Source: Selaginella tamariscina
Lineage: Eukaryota > Streptophyta > Lycopodiopsida > Selaginellales > Selaginellaceae
Direction: 5' to 3'
Assembly: GCA_003024785.1 (NCBI GenBank)
Contig: PUQB01000185.1
Coordinates: 338,001 to 402,000 of the forward strand
DNA: 64,000 bases
Shown: positions 23,882 to 34,715 of the stretch, piece by piece
Position numbering within the stretch: the stretch's first letter is position 1
Layout of the letters: each line of letters starts with the position of its first letter
Translations under genes and position numbers: made by a program
Notes under the pieces: generated by a model
Databases searched by the model: none
What the model was told of the DNA's origin: nothing
Seen by the model: only the letters and a program-made list of their open reading frames with translations

Positions 23882-24024
23882 TGTAAAGCTCGAAATATAG
23901 AATTGTGTATATTCTATTGGCCCAAAAACCCTAACTTATATATAAGAATAAGTGGTCCATACTTGAAATCAATCTGCCGATTATTAAAATCCACTATGCT
24001 AATAATAATATGTGCATATGGACA
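23882..24024 (-). repeat. 5' LTR of the old gypsy element (shortened)
   Basis: Direct repeat of 7684-7848 with an internal loss near 24018. The sequence just inside it on the minus strand (TTGGTGAAGGTGAAGG) sits where a primer-binding site should be, but I cannot assign the tRNA. The LTRs are unusually short (~145-165 bp) for gypsy elements. Confidence 0.6.
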
Positions 24025-24934
24025 TTATAATAAAAATGCAAAGCTTATTAATTTATAAATGAGGAATTGAGGATTCTAATAATCAGTATCATTAAATGCC
24101 TCTGTTCTCACTTTGGAAGAAATTAAAATGTAGCAAAATATTTATATTAGATATAGATACATTTGTAAACTCTATTTTTGGTAAGTGAAAGATAGTTTCT
24201 ATATTAAGGAAAGTTTTACTTCACTTATAGTTTATAAAGATATTTAAAAATAAGTAATTTAATTATTCTTAAAAACTTAAGTGTATTAATTTGCCATTAA
24301 ATTTAAAGGTTTGCCAGCTATATAATAATAATCAACAAAGATGAGTCATAATAAATTTGTGACAAAAACACCGTTATAAAACTGATAAAGATGTAGAATG
24401 TATTATTTTTTGTTACAATCATGTGTATATATATGCAAATCTTACTTAAATAGGTGCCTCATAAGAACTTATTGGTGGATTGGTAAACACTATGTATATG
24501 ACTTAAGATATAGCCCATATAGCTATGTATATTCATTCATATGTCCAATTGAACACCATTTAGTGGTATACTTAAATATATCCATTTTAAAGGTAAAATA
24601 TGACAATTTGACCAAGATTAAATTAAAATATTAAGTTAAATTAATTAAACTAAATTTATGTAAATTATAATCAAATATATGGTCTGTTTAACGTCTTGCA
24701 AACTGAATCACTATATACACATACAAACACATGTATATAAACACGTATATATTTATGAATGTACATACAGAGGCATTTTTATTATGCTTAGAATATGCAC
24801 TCAAGCAACAGGGTGTGGCAACAGACGATTACAACTGCATTCAGGAGTTCATATACATACATATATTGTGTGTATGAGTAAACATAACAAAATGTGTGTT
24901 TTTTTTTATTCTAATTTGATCAAAACGTAAAGGC
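24025..24934. other. AT-rich intergenic DNA
   Basis: No gene recognised. The open frames here are short, low-complexity (Tyr/Ile-rich from TA-rich sequence) and lack any family signature. It separates the transposon nest from the 3' end of the bHLH gene. Confidence 0.5.
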
Positions 24935-27217
24935 TTAACCTCGTTTTTGTGTGTTTTTTTGGCTGTCCTCCGACTTTGCAGACGCCTTGGTGTTGGTTTT
25001 GTTTTTGGACATGTTGGAAGCCAAGTGTATGGCATGAGACACAGGCCTTTGCTCTGTAAGTACTGCATTGCGGACCCCATGTCCTCCTCCATAAGCTTTG
25101 CAACTTGCCTCTCTGTTAGTGATACTCCCTCTTGGTACCGTTTTGCCCCAATGCAGCCAGAAATTTGTTCGAATCCTGTTCAGAATTATATCTTTTATTT
25201 TCACACACACACACATGTAATACATACATGAGGTTTTTGTGTATCTATATATCCTATTAACGTTTACGTGCGTATAGACTACATATGTCTAATATAACCT
25301 GCCTCAGACACATATATGTGCATATATAACACGTAGTATATAGAAGACAATATCCAAGGAAACTAGATATCTACTCTCTCTCTCTCTCTCAAATGATGAC
25401 TGTGAAATGTATATTTGTGGAGTTTCTATCTTATAATGATGTTCATTGGTGCATTAACTTAATAGATTCATTACTTACATTCACTAATTACTCTATTAAA
25501 ATGGTCATCGTGTATGTATGCATGCTATTTTATAGTGACATGTTTTAAATGATTACTTCTGCTTTTAATAGTCAATGAGTGTAATTTAATTAAATAAAAT
25601 AGAGTTTGATTTTATAATACTTAATGTATTTGATAGTTGAAAACTTGTTATATAATGTTGTTATGCAAGTTCGTGTTTTCTGACTTCCTTCTCTTTCATG
25701 TTGTTTAATTATAGTATACATTATACTTTATAATTTAATATAAATATAATATTGTATCTAGCTGTACAATATTAAGTTATCACTTTTCGTTTTTGACTTA
25801 GTAAAATATCTATTATAGCTTTATATATATATATATTCCAAGCTCATGTTGGTACCTCAGCCGGAAGATCCGCCATTACTGCACCCGCATTACCCAGTCT
25901 GCTCATGCTAAGGACCTGGAAATATATATGTATATATACACATAGACACACACATATAAACACAAACACTTAGTATATATAGTTTCATATATATATATAT
26001 ATATATATATGCTTGATACCTTAACTTGAAGCTGTAAAAATTTTACGTAATCTATGATTTCATCCAGCATAGAAGCCTTATCCGTCTACAAAAAGACAAT
26101 GTATTTAACCAAGGTAAAACCTCCAACATACACATATATGTGCTGTCTCTCTCTCTCACACACACACACACGCAGGCACGCACACGCTACCTTATTCGAA
26201 TTTGGGACAAGTTCTTGTAGCGACTTCATCCTCTCTGCTATTCTCTCCCTTCGTAGCTTAACATACAATGAGTTAGTATTAAATATTAAAATTATATTAG
26301 CAGTTAGTTAATTAATTAATTAAATAAAGTTTACTTGTAATTATATTATTATATGAAGTGACACATTTAATTAAAGTTTACTTACTCTTTCAGCAATGCT
26401 ATGTGGATCAGTTGCTTGTCCACGGCGAGCACGCACGCGAGGCTTCGCTGGTTGCTGTGAGATAGCCTCTGGAACTTCAGTCGGTGGTCTAATCTGTATT
26501 CAAATAAATTAATCACATTAATTATGTTAAACATGTTTATTTATTACTAAAGAACTTAGTTAAAGTTTTACTTGCGGAGCAGGTGAACTTCTTGGTATAC
26601 TTGCTTCATGTGTTGTGTGAGTACTAGTTGGAAAGTTGCTAAACATCCTATCTTGACCCTGAAACAGAGTTAATTAGGAAATGCATACATACATGTGTAT
26701 ATATATTATATGTATATGTGTGTTTTGGCCATTACAGTACAGTGTCCTACGTAAGTTATGTAAATGTCAATATATGTTGGAAAAGTACTAAGCAATCTAT
26801 CTTGAGTCTGAAAGACGGTTAGTTAGACACACACACACACACACAAACACATATGTGTGCAAGCGTGCGCGCGTATGGAAGTGTGGTCGAGGGAGTACAG
26901 GTTGGAAACTTGCTAAACATTTATGAAACACAGTTAATTAGCAAATGCCCTTACTGGGTATCACCTACAATGTGTACATGTGTATATACATATACTTACA
27001 GGAGAATGGGTTGCTGTAGTTGTTGTTGATCACGGAACCTCTTACCAAGCATGTGTAGATCAGCATCTAAAGGTAGGTTAGCATACACAGGTTGTTCATA
27101 TGTTAACGAAGAAGAAGATGAAGTTTTCTGCTTGTTTATCAAACCAGATCCATCTAACACATCTTGATCTGTGTTAAGCAAAGCTACCATTGTCTCAAGA
27201 CCTGCAAAATCCATCAT

Positions 27218-27263
<46 letters not shown>

Positions 27264-27342
27264 CTGTATCGCTCCATGTTGGCATTGATAAGATTTGCTC
27301 CATCATATCATCCATTACAAGCTGATGTTGTGTGTGTTCCAT
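24935..27342 (-). CDS. bHLH transcription factor of the LRL/UNE12 type
   Basis: The minus-strand model starts at ATG 27342 ([18 protein letters not shown]). Next is an exon at 27210-27001 ([14 protein letters not shown]...), then ~26660-26573 ([13 protein letters not shown]), 26499-26393 ([18 protein letters not shown]), 26258-26193 ([20 protein letters not shown]), 26084-26018 ([20 protein letters not shown]), 25917-25846 ([20 protein letters not shown]) and 25178-24935 ([20 protein letters not shown]). Together they form the basic region, helix-loop-helix and conserved C-terminal block of the subgroup that controls root hair/rhizoid and reproductive development in plants. The nuclear role as an E-box-binding dimer is family knowledge. 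The frame is off by one inside exon 2 and again after KGLCLMP in the last exon, where the expected tail ([10 protein letters not shown]...) lies in the next frame to the stop at 24937. The first intron holds a (CT)n tract at 27221-27260. Confidence 0.85.
26618..26950 (-). repeat. Three degenerate copies of a bHLH-gene exon region
   Basis: The exon/acceptor segment at 26618-26680 (containing ttggaaagttgctaaacat and ttgaccctgaaacag) recurs in weaker form at 26776-26832 and 26890-26950, with the same trailing 'gttaatta' or 'gttagtta'. On the minus strand copy 2 keeps an acceptor and an open frame ([12 protein letters not shown]) parallel to the used exon ([12 protein letters not shown]). Confidence 0.6.
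27221..27260. repeat. (CT)20 microsatellite in bHLH intron 1
   Basis: Forty bases of uninterrupted TC dinucleotide lie between the first and second coding exons of the bHLH gene. Confidence 0.95.
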
Positions 27343-27851
27343 TGAAATCCCCCAATTCAATACATATTCTTCTGCATATATATACAAGTACTAAGCAAAT
27401 ATATATATATGAAAATCTTTGTAATACTCATACCAGTAGGAAAAACCCACAAAAACCCAAGTTTCTTCTCTCTCAAATTATTCCTCAATAGTAAGATAAC
27501 CTCATGTATGTGTAATATAGGTAATTTAAACTATGAATAAAAGAGAGAGAAAATAAAAAGTTTACAAACTGTAAATCAATAACTGCTGCTTTTATTACTT
27601 ACTGTTACCTATTTATTCTTCTAGTGATCTCCTGATGTCAATGCACATGTTTATATTGTACAAACACACATGTGCACGTATACGTGTATGTGTGTGTAAT
27701 GCATTGGGATTCAATATCGATGTTCATGTGTGTCAGGATGTGGGATTGACTAAGTGATGTTACTGGTTTACCCAGGTTAATATTTGCCATTAAACTATAT
27801 GGTTTTCACATGATTGGAGATTCTCAACTTGATCAATTCAACGCAACAATA
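27343..27851. other. Region between the bHLH start and the PPR 3' end
   Basis: This holds the 5' UTR/promoter of the bHLH gene (minus strand) and the 3' flank of the PPR gene. It is AT-rich with short GA and TG runs (27542-27552, 27681-27696). No gene was recognised. Confidence 0.45.
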
Positions 27852-28912
27852 TTATATATTACACTGCGCAGGGTTTGACATACAGTCGGAGATCTTCTTT
27901 GCCTCCTCGGGCTTACCACATTTCACGTACATACTCACCAGTGCTCTTTGCAGCGTGGTATCGTTCTCCAGCAGATTGCTCCCCAGTGATCTTCGGTGTA
28001 CTTCCTCACCTAGCTCAAGGTTGCCGGACATGGAGCACGCAGTAAGAACGCTGGCGAAGATGAACCCGTTGGGCTTCACACCAAGTCTCTGTACAGTCGT
28101 ATAGCTTCCTCCGGCTGCCTGTTCTGTACGCACCCCGATATCATCACATTCCAGGTGACCAACTTCTTCTCCGGCATACCATCAAGCCGGCTGCATATCC
28201 CCACACTTGGCATACATTGTGATCAGTGCGTTTCCGATAAGTGTATCCACTTCCATCTTGCTGGAGAGTATCATCTGGTGCACCTTCCTCCCCTGTTTGT
28301 GAGTATTAGTGTGAGTAAAAACCACCCGTGCATGCTTACTTGTAGGAGGTCGGACAAGTGGGAGCAGGCAGAAAGTGCAGCGGCAAAGGCGAACTTGTTC
28401 GGCTCCACATTCATCTTGTGGAAGAGATCGAGAGCGTGAGAATGCATACCATTGTGAACGTACCCGGAGATGATGGTGCTCCACGAGTAGCTGTTCCTGT
28501 TGGGAGTAGTGTTGAACACGTCCCTGGCCAGCTCCATGCTACCACATCGGCAGTACGTGTTGATCACCAGGTTGATGATGAGAATGTCCGTGTTCGCTTT
28601 CCAACGGAGAACGTGTGCGTGGATACGTTTTGCATACTGTAGCGAACCATGTTCTGTGCAACTCTTGAGTACTGCTGTGTATCCCTTTGTTGGATCTGGC
28701 ATTGTTGGGATCTTCTCCAGGAGAGCGTCCAGACGGGTGAAGTCCGTACTTGTCTTGTCCGTTAGGATGTGCGTTAGCTTGTTCTTGGCGAGCATTCTGG
28801 AGAACTGCACGTCTTGGATGTTGTTGCGTCCTCCTTTGGGTGCCCCGCAACAACCCAGCCGAGTTTGAACTCGGACTGCTCTTATACTCTTCATCTTCCA
28901 CACCGTGTACAT
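27852..28912 (-). CDS. PLS-class pentatricopeptide repeat protein, short and frame-broken
   Basis: The reading starts at ATG 28912 with an Arg-rich leader that could be an organelle targeting peptide. It then contains PPR motifs such as YTAVLKSCTEHGSLQYAKR, INTYCRCGSMELARDVF and SWSTIISGYVHNG. A 54-bp intron (about 28288-28341) follows SDLLQ and leads into GRKVHQMILSSKMEVDTLIG and ITMYAKCGDMQ. The frame then shifts (~28190) into LDGMPEKKLVTWNVMISG, and again (~28085) into VKPNGFIFASVLTACSMSG and ALVSMYVKCGKPEEAKKI. It stops at 27852 without E/DYW domains. PPR proteins bind organellar RNA (editing, splicing, stability). With ~360 residues and an abrupt end it may be a truncated paralogue; the shifts may also be sequence errors. 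Confidence 0.8.
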
Positions 28913-28974
28913 GTCTGCTCCTCTCTAATTATAACTACTGTAACCTGAGAAACTTTAGCTGAGTAAAAGTATCA

Positions 28975-29004
28975 CACACACACACACACGTGTGTGTGTG
29001 TGTG
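28975..29004. repeat. Perfect 30-bp (CA)n(TG)n palindrome
   Basis: The CA run reads straight into its own reverse complement around ACGT (28988-28991), giving a self-complementary 30-mer. It lies between the PPR gene start and the cysteine-rich peptide gene. Confidence 0.9.
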
Positions 29005-29089
29005 ATTCAGAACAGACATATGAGTTTGATGAATGAAGAGAATAATATAAATTACGAAAAATTAATTATATCAAAGTTCCAACTGTAGT

Positions 29090-29307
29090 TTAACAACACT
29101 CATCGCAATAGAACCAGGCAATTTTTACGCAACACCCCTTTCCACCGCAACAATTCCATGCCGGCACACAATCCACTGCAAAAACAGATGATTAAGTTAT
29201 GTATAAATAAATACAGTTATTAATTTGGAGATCATACTTAAACCAACTGTCGTTAATAAGAAGAAAATAAGCAGCATGACCCAAAATGTATAACACAAAG
29301 AAGCCAT
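29090..29307 (-). CDS. Small secreted cysteine-rich peptide, two exons, 51 aa
   Basis: Exon 1 (29307-29238, 70 nt) encodes MASLCYTFWVMLLIFFLLTT + VGL, a classic signal peptide with a long hydrophobic core. The donor GTATGA (29237-29232) and the acceptor TGCAG (ending 29176) remove a 62-bp intron in phase 1. Exon 2 (29175-29090) encodes the mature part: DCVPAWNCCGGKGCCVKIA then WFYCDECC and a TAA stop. The total is 156 nt, 51 codons plus stop, with frame closing exactly. The 27-residue mature region has eight cysteines in the pattern C-x5-CC-x4-CC-x7-C-x2-CC, consistent with a disulfide-rich apoplastic peptide. I do not recognise the family. A TATTTAT box lies upstream (~29389-29396). It is transcribed in the same direction as the flanking PPR genes. 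The role (signalling, defence or reproduction) is open. Confidence 0.7.
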
Positions 29308-29571
29308 GGACATACTGGACATAGATAGCAACCACAACATTTAGAGTTGCGGTTTAGTACGAGTTTGTTGTGTGTCCCATATGACACTAAATAAATAGTT
29401 ATTAAGTTTACATAGTAAAATTGTAAAACACAATGACTTAAAAAGACAAGATACGTCGATTATTACTTGAAACTAAAAGCTAACCATCAATACAGGTTAT
29501 TTACACATACATGTGTGTGTGTGTTGCGTGTGCGCTTGTGTAGGGAGAAAAGGATTACCATCGGATTAGTC

Positions 29572-29734
29572 TTAAGCAGCATCAACCTCAAGAAGCCTTC
29601 TCGTCTCATCATTCGGTTCCACGTTGCGAGCCTTCATCCTGTTTAGAAAACTGGAAAAAGGAAAAGTGCATTAAAGAATATACAGAGTTAATACAAATTC
29701 TGGTGATTACTTCCATTCATATACATGTGATGTG

Positions 29735-29788
<54 letters not shown>

Positions 29789-32700
29789 TCACTGCCGGGT
29801 GAAACCTTGGCCCTCAATGTAGACCTTAAGAAGCTCATTGTAAAGCCTGGCATCCCCATAATTCCCAAACAATCCCATAAGCTTCTCAGCGCCCGCAACA
29901 TCCTTCTTCTTTGCAAATACGGGCATCATCCCCACCACCAGGTCATAGTCCGGAACAATCCGCTTTTCCGCACGTACATAGTTCCACCTTTTAAAACACG
30001 ACACATAATAAACATCATATGTGCACGCAACACAAGTGTGCATATATGTGGAAAGATCTCTCTCTCTCTCTTGCTCACACACACACACAACAACAACTCT
30101 TATATACCTTCCTGGAGCTTGTCATATGCCTTATCAGGCTCATCTTTGGTAAGGTAACCCATCACAAGTGATGTATGGGCCAAACCATGGGAAAGACAGC
30201 TCTTTTCTCAATGCCTAAATTACCAAAAATATACATATTGCAATCAAAAATATACATATTGCAAACATATATATGTATATATGTGTGTGTATCACCTGCA
30301 TTGCTTTTTCGGCCTTGTCCATCATACCGTGCTTGGCATAAACACCTATCATCGCACAGTAAGGCTTCTGTATTGCCTTCTTCTTGGTCTTTAATACGTC
30401 GTTCAACACGCTTTCTGCTCTAGACACTTTCCCTAGTATTCCAAATGAATTTATTGCAGAGACAAACCTGTAAGAAGAAAGGAACCAAGTATATTATTTA
30501 TATGTGTACATATGTGTTAACAATACATTATTATGTATAGATGTATGTGTATATACGAACATACATCACATAATCATAAACAAACATATGGTATATGTAT
30601 AATATAACCTATACCATATGTACGTATCTATATTATATAGTATTATGTAATGTCCACCTTATAAAGATATACCTGCCTGCAAGTGTCCATGTTCATTCTT
30701 CAACATGCTCCATATAGTTTCAACTTTGTCAAGATTACCGAGATATGCATAAACCATCTGATACAAGTCGTGAGCATTATGTACCTTTGTATGCGTCTAA
30801 CCCTCGAGACAGGGAGAGGAGAACAAGTACACAAATCTCATGATAAAATTACGGAAACACAACAAACTTACACACACACACACACACAACACACACACAG
30901 GGGTACCATCATGTCAGCGAGCACGGCGTCCTTCATGTCTTTATTCTTAATATCAATCTTCTTCATAGCTGTTTCGGCTTCCTGTTCAATTCCTTGAAGG
31001 CCACCTATTCTCTCCTTGTACTTAAGCAGTATCAAGTATGTTAATGGGTTTGGCGCATTCCCTGGTACAGAATCTCATCTACCTTAGAAGATACATACAT
31101 AATTACTGTAAAATGCACATATACAAACAATGAATATACTAAAGGTGCACACGCATGATCGGATGCAATGTATCCAGACAATACAAGAATTTTCGGTATC
31201 TGTATGAATGTGTGAAGATGCTTATATGAGATGCATAGCTTATAATAATTAACTAGTGTACTCACTACACATGTAAGAAAATATTATATATATAGATTAG
31301 AACTGGATATGTCTATTACATATATACATATACCTGAATTACGGAAATCCTCAAGAAGGTCGAGGACTTCTTGGTGGCGGTTCCGACGGAGGAAGAGTAT
31401 CATCATCATGTTGAAAATAGGTGCAGTTTTAACCTTCCGAAACGAGCTCATCAGTTAATGAAGTTTGTAAGTTCACACACACATTATACGCTAGAAAGCT
31501 TACCCAAATGTGTGTGTGGTAATATACAGAATGTGTAGTGAAAAGTGGAGTGAACATACTCATATGAACAGATTAATGAAGTGCATTCCAGTTTTATCTC
31601 TCATACCTGTTTGTGTATATTTAACACGATGTATGAACTATACGGATTATAAATAGGCCGTCTTAAACCACATACTTCTTATATATATATACCTTAAGGG
31701 AATTATACCACATTTCAGCTTTGCACATTACGTCACTTCGTGAAAGTGACGTAATCAGCGCGGCAGCCACGTCCTCCGTTTTCATCTCGGCCGGCACCTT
31801 CCCGTACAGTCTCTCTGCTTTTATCGGGCTTCCGTACCGACACATGAGACGTATTTGTAGAGCGTAGTCCCTAGGCGTTAGGGTGTATGCATTGTCTTCT
31901 ATAATCCAGTTAATGATCTGCTAATAAAGTTGTGTCAGAAACTGCATGTGTGTGTGTGTGTGTGCAATGCATGTGTGTGTGGGATGACCACCACATGTCA
32001 ATATATCTTACATATGACTGGCGTGTGTACAAGTGTGTCAGAAAAAAATTAGCACCTACATATATACACCATATGTCCGTGTATCCACGTATGTTACAAT
32101 GACATATTGCAGATGACATGTGTATGGGTCATGTATGGGATGTTATATTATTAATAAGACACGAACGCACCTCTAAAGCTCTTATTTGGCGGCGAATGTA
32201 GCAAAGCTTGAGACAGATTTCGATAGCAGCTTCTTTGGAGAGTTCATTTCCATGAGCAATCCAGGTGTGAAGTATTTGTAGAGCTTTCGTCGGCCTTTGC
32301 TCAATCCTTTTCCAGAGTTGAAGAAATTTCTGTGTATATATATGAACGCATGTGTTAGTGTGGCAAGTCAAGTTAAAAACTTAAGTGATACTACCTGATA
32401 CATTGATCGTCTCTCTCTCTCTCTCTCTCTCTCTACACACATGCTTATATACCTTGTCTTGCAAATTTAGAATGTTCTCATTAAGTGTCTTAAATTTCAT
32501 TCTCATTATCGGATCGTCTTCATTCTCGTTTAACTCTTCAAGCTCTACACCTTGTGAGGAATTTCTAACATTGCTATTTTGGAAATTAGCGTTGAAGGAG
32601 AATTCCCCAGCGCAGTGCTCGTTGCAGGAGCATGCTCGGGCTTCACTGTATATATAATTACACACATTTTTATATTTATGCATACGTAGATATATGTTTA

Positions 32701-33011
32701 CCTTTCTTTGGAACTGAAGTTGAAAACATGCAGGCAATAGAGGGTGTAACAAGGGAGGTGCGTCTGCAAACTAAAATAAGTCAACGCGCACCTACACACA
32801 CACACACACACACACTTTAATATGGTGATTACCACGCTCGTATATATGTATCCTCGTACACATATAAAAATGCATACATATATAAGCATACAGCATTTGG
32901 CAAAAAAAAACATGGCTAAAACAGGAATTTAAAGGACAGTAAGACCTATAATTAATACCTGCGTATGGCGACCTCCCTGCACGCCCTCGCCACAGCTCTG
33001 CCAATGCTCAT
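29572..33011 (-). CDS. P-class pentatricopeptide repeat protein, about 12 exons
   Basis: Start MSIGRAVARACREVAIRR at 33011, an Arg-rich, organelle-type leader. Main exons in order: 32792-32702; ~32650-32455 (acidic, ELNENEDDPIMRMKFKTL); ~32330-32172 (RPTKALQILHTWIAHGNELS); ~31920-31694 (LIRLMCRYGSPIKAERLYG-like block and KTEDVAAALITSLSRSDVM); ~31435-31336 (FLRRNRHQEVLDLLEDFRNS); ~31059-30907 (GNAPNPLTYLILLKYKERIG); ~30770-30675 (VYAYLGNLDKVETIWSMLK); ~30473-30297 (SRAESVLNDVLKTKKKAIQK); ~30218-30108; ~29990-29797 (PDYDLVVGMMPVFAKKKDVA); last exon ~29637-29572 (NVEPNDETRRLLEVDAA, stop). The layout resembles the plant P-class PPR family with a degenerate N-terminal region. Phase breaks occur at about three junctions (near 30675, in the 30218-30108 exon, near 29990), so a few bases or exons are uncertain. 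Likely organellar RNA-binding (family knowledge). Confidence 0.75.
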
Positions 33012-33161
33012 CTCTGAATAAGAACCCTAAACCCCTGTTTTAGGGTTTTTGGTTAGGGTTTTGCACACCGCCGTTGGATTGCTGCCGGTATCTGACGGAT
33101 AAGATAAAACCCTATGGTCGTAAGTACCCTACCCTAGTGCGGCGGCAGGAGGCGAGGCAAC
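33012..33161. promoter_or_regulatory. Shared 150-bp bidirectional promoter with telo-boxes
   Basis: Between the divergent starts of the PPR gene (33011, minus) and RPL11 (33162, plus) lie several telo-box words: AACCCTAAA at 33023-33031, TAGGGTTTT at ~33041-33049, TTAGGGTTT at ~33053-33061 and AAAACCCTA at ~33106-33114. Telo-boxes are characteristic of plant ribosomal protein and translation genes. The short gap forces both genes to share this control DNA, including 5' UTRs. Confidence 0.75.
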
Positions 33162-34177
33162 ATGGTGAGTCTTCTCTCTCGCATTATCTTTCGATCGCTT
33201 GTTTGTAGTTTAATAAATTCTTTTGAAATCCCATATATCTGTTGATTTTGGTATATTACACTCATAAATGTCTCGCTGATTAACACTGCATAATGATATG
33301 AAAATCCGTATGTTGATTGGGATGTTTTCTTTTTTAGACTTCTGCTGCGGAGAAGAAGGCTAACAACCCTATGCGTGAGATTAAAGTTCAGAAGCTCGTC
33401 CTGAACATCTCCGTGGGTGAATCTGGAGATCGCCTCACTCGAGCGGCAAAGGTATGCATTTGATTCAAGTTGAGAGTTTAAGAGTCTTAAATGGGCATTT
33501 TAGGTTTTAGAGCAGCTCAGTGGCCAGCAGCCTGTCTTCTCGAAGGGTATGTCTCCAAGTTTGGACACATTATTTCAAACACAGCCTAACTAGTTCTTTT
33601 CTTTAGCGAGGTTCACTGTCCGGTCTTTCGGAATTCGGAGAAACGAGAAGATCGCGTGCTATGTAACTGTCCGTGGTGACAAGGCAATGCAGCTTCTGGA
33701 GAGCGGTATGTATATGTAAATATTATAAATACTGATGTATTGTAGCACAATATGATTAGCGTATTATATATAGGTCTGAAAGTGAAGGAGTACGAACTTC
33801 TCCGACGTAACTTCTCCGACACCGGCTGCTTTGGATTTGGCATCCAGGAGCATATCGATCTCGGCATCAAGTAAGTCGCAACTATATATATGTACATGGT
33901 AGTGATCTGTTTCGTTAAGTACAGGTCTTTACCAATTCCATATGGTCGTCTAGTTTAATGTTAGCTACTGTACAGGTACGATCCGTCGACCGGTATCTAT
34001 GGGATGGACTTCTACGTGGTGCTGGAGAGGCCAGGATACCGTGTGGGACGCAGGAGGAGGTGCAAGACCAAGGTCGGGACGCACCACCGCGTGACAAAGG
34101 AGGAGGCGATGAAGTGGTTCCAGGTTAAGTACGAGGGTGTTATTCTCAACAAGTCCAATGCCTTGGGAGCGTCCTAG
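33162..34177 (+). CDS. RPL11: 60S ribosomal protein L11 (uL5)
   Basis: Six exons (33162-33164, 33338-33451, 33504-33546, 33607-33705, 33774-33870, 33976-34177) splice with perfect GT-AG junctions and phases to 185 aa. The protein shows [94 protein letters not shown] and [20 protein letters not shown], that is, the full eukaryotic uL5 with its basic loop. It sits in the central protuberance of the 60S subunit with 5S rRNA. The start ATG is its own exon, separated by an intron at codon 2, a common arrangement in ribosomal protein genes. No frameshift is seen, in contrast to neighbours. It shares a telo-box promoter with the divergent PPR gene. Confidence 0.97.
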
Positions 34178-34715
34178 TCTGTTATTCTCTATTATATGTG
34201 TAAGGCTTATTAATCCACTGAACAAGTCGAGTTTTTGTTTTAGCCTCTATATATCTGCTGCTGTGTATGTTTGTAGACACATACACAACACTTTTGAGCA
34301 TATATTTAACACACTTCAGAACTGTTAAATGTAATTGATTATTAATTTTCACCCAAGTGTATAATATTCAGTAGTTGGATTAAGTATATACTAAGCAATA
34401 ATATTCAATTTTTCATTTCTGTATTAAATTATTATTATAGAATTTATAGATAAATGCCAAATGGGGCAACTGTAACATAAATGATAAATATATTGTTTAA
34501 TGCTAAAATATATATATACAAATCTCTGCACGTTCCTTTGTTTCACGACTAAATTTTAATTAATCAGGGAATAAGCTTCGCATCTGTGTCTTTTAATCCG
34601 TTTAAGTACACGCACACACACACACACACACGTTATATTAGAAACACCTGTCAATAGATCATATTCATATATACTCACTCCTACATTAGTTAAAAGTAAT
34701 TAAGCACTAGCTAAG
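34178..34715. other. Convergent 3' flanks of RPL11 and the putative eIF4E-interacting gene
   Basis: AT-rich with a (CA)n run at ~34611-34631. It probably contains the 3' UTRs of both genes. No further gene was recognised. Confidence 0.5.

Larger units (their letters stand above)
7684..24024 (-). mobile_element. Old Ty3/gypsy LTR retrotransposon, host of a nested insertion complex
   Basis: Short matching terminal repeats at 7684-7848 and 23882-24024 bound a decayed element on the minus strand. Next to the left LTR is a polypurine tract on the minus strand (at ~7850-7868). Reading from the right are Gag with a CCHC knuckle (CWVCDKVGHMYWRC, ~22950-23000), protease (VDTGSS, ~22670-22700), reverse transcriptase (split at 21377-21954 by a solo LTR; FGLSNAP and FIDDVLIHS at 21015-21215), RNase H traces, and integrase (8834-9515, and C-terminal part ~7930-8167). 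Integrase is interrupted at 9520-19960 by another element and at 8168-8776 by a solo LTR. Many stops and shifts show that it is dead. No clear target duplication was found. Confidence 0.75.

Noticed and set aside
25155-25172. 'gttcgaatcctg' resembling a tRNA T-arm/B-box
   Set aside because: It falls in a bHLH coding exon. No acceptor stem, D-arm or A-box partner is present at the right distance.
28155-28962. Plus-strand open frames opposite the PLS-PPR gene (up to 122 codons)
   Set aside because: They are antisense to a recognisable PPR coding region and have no family resemblance.
33023-33114. Short AACCCTA runs as an interstitial telomere array
   Set aside because: Only isolated single words in both orientations; better explained as telo-box promoter elements.
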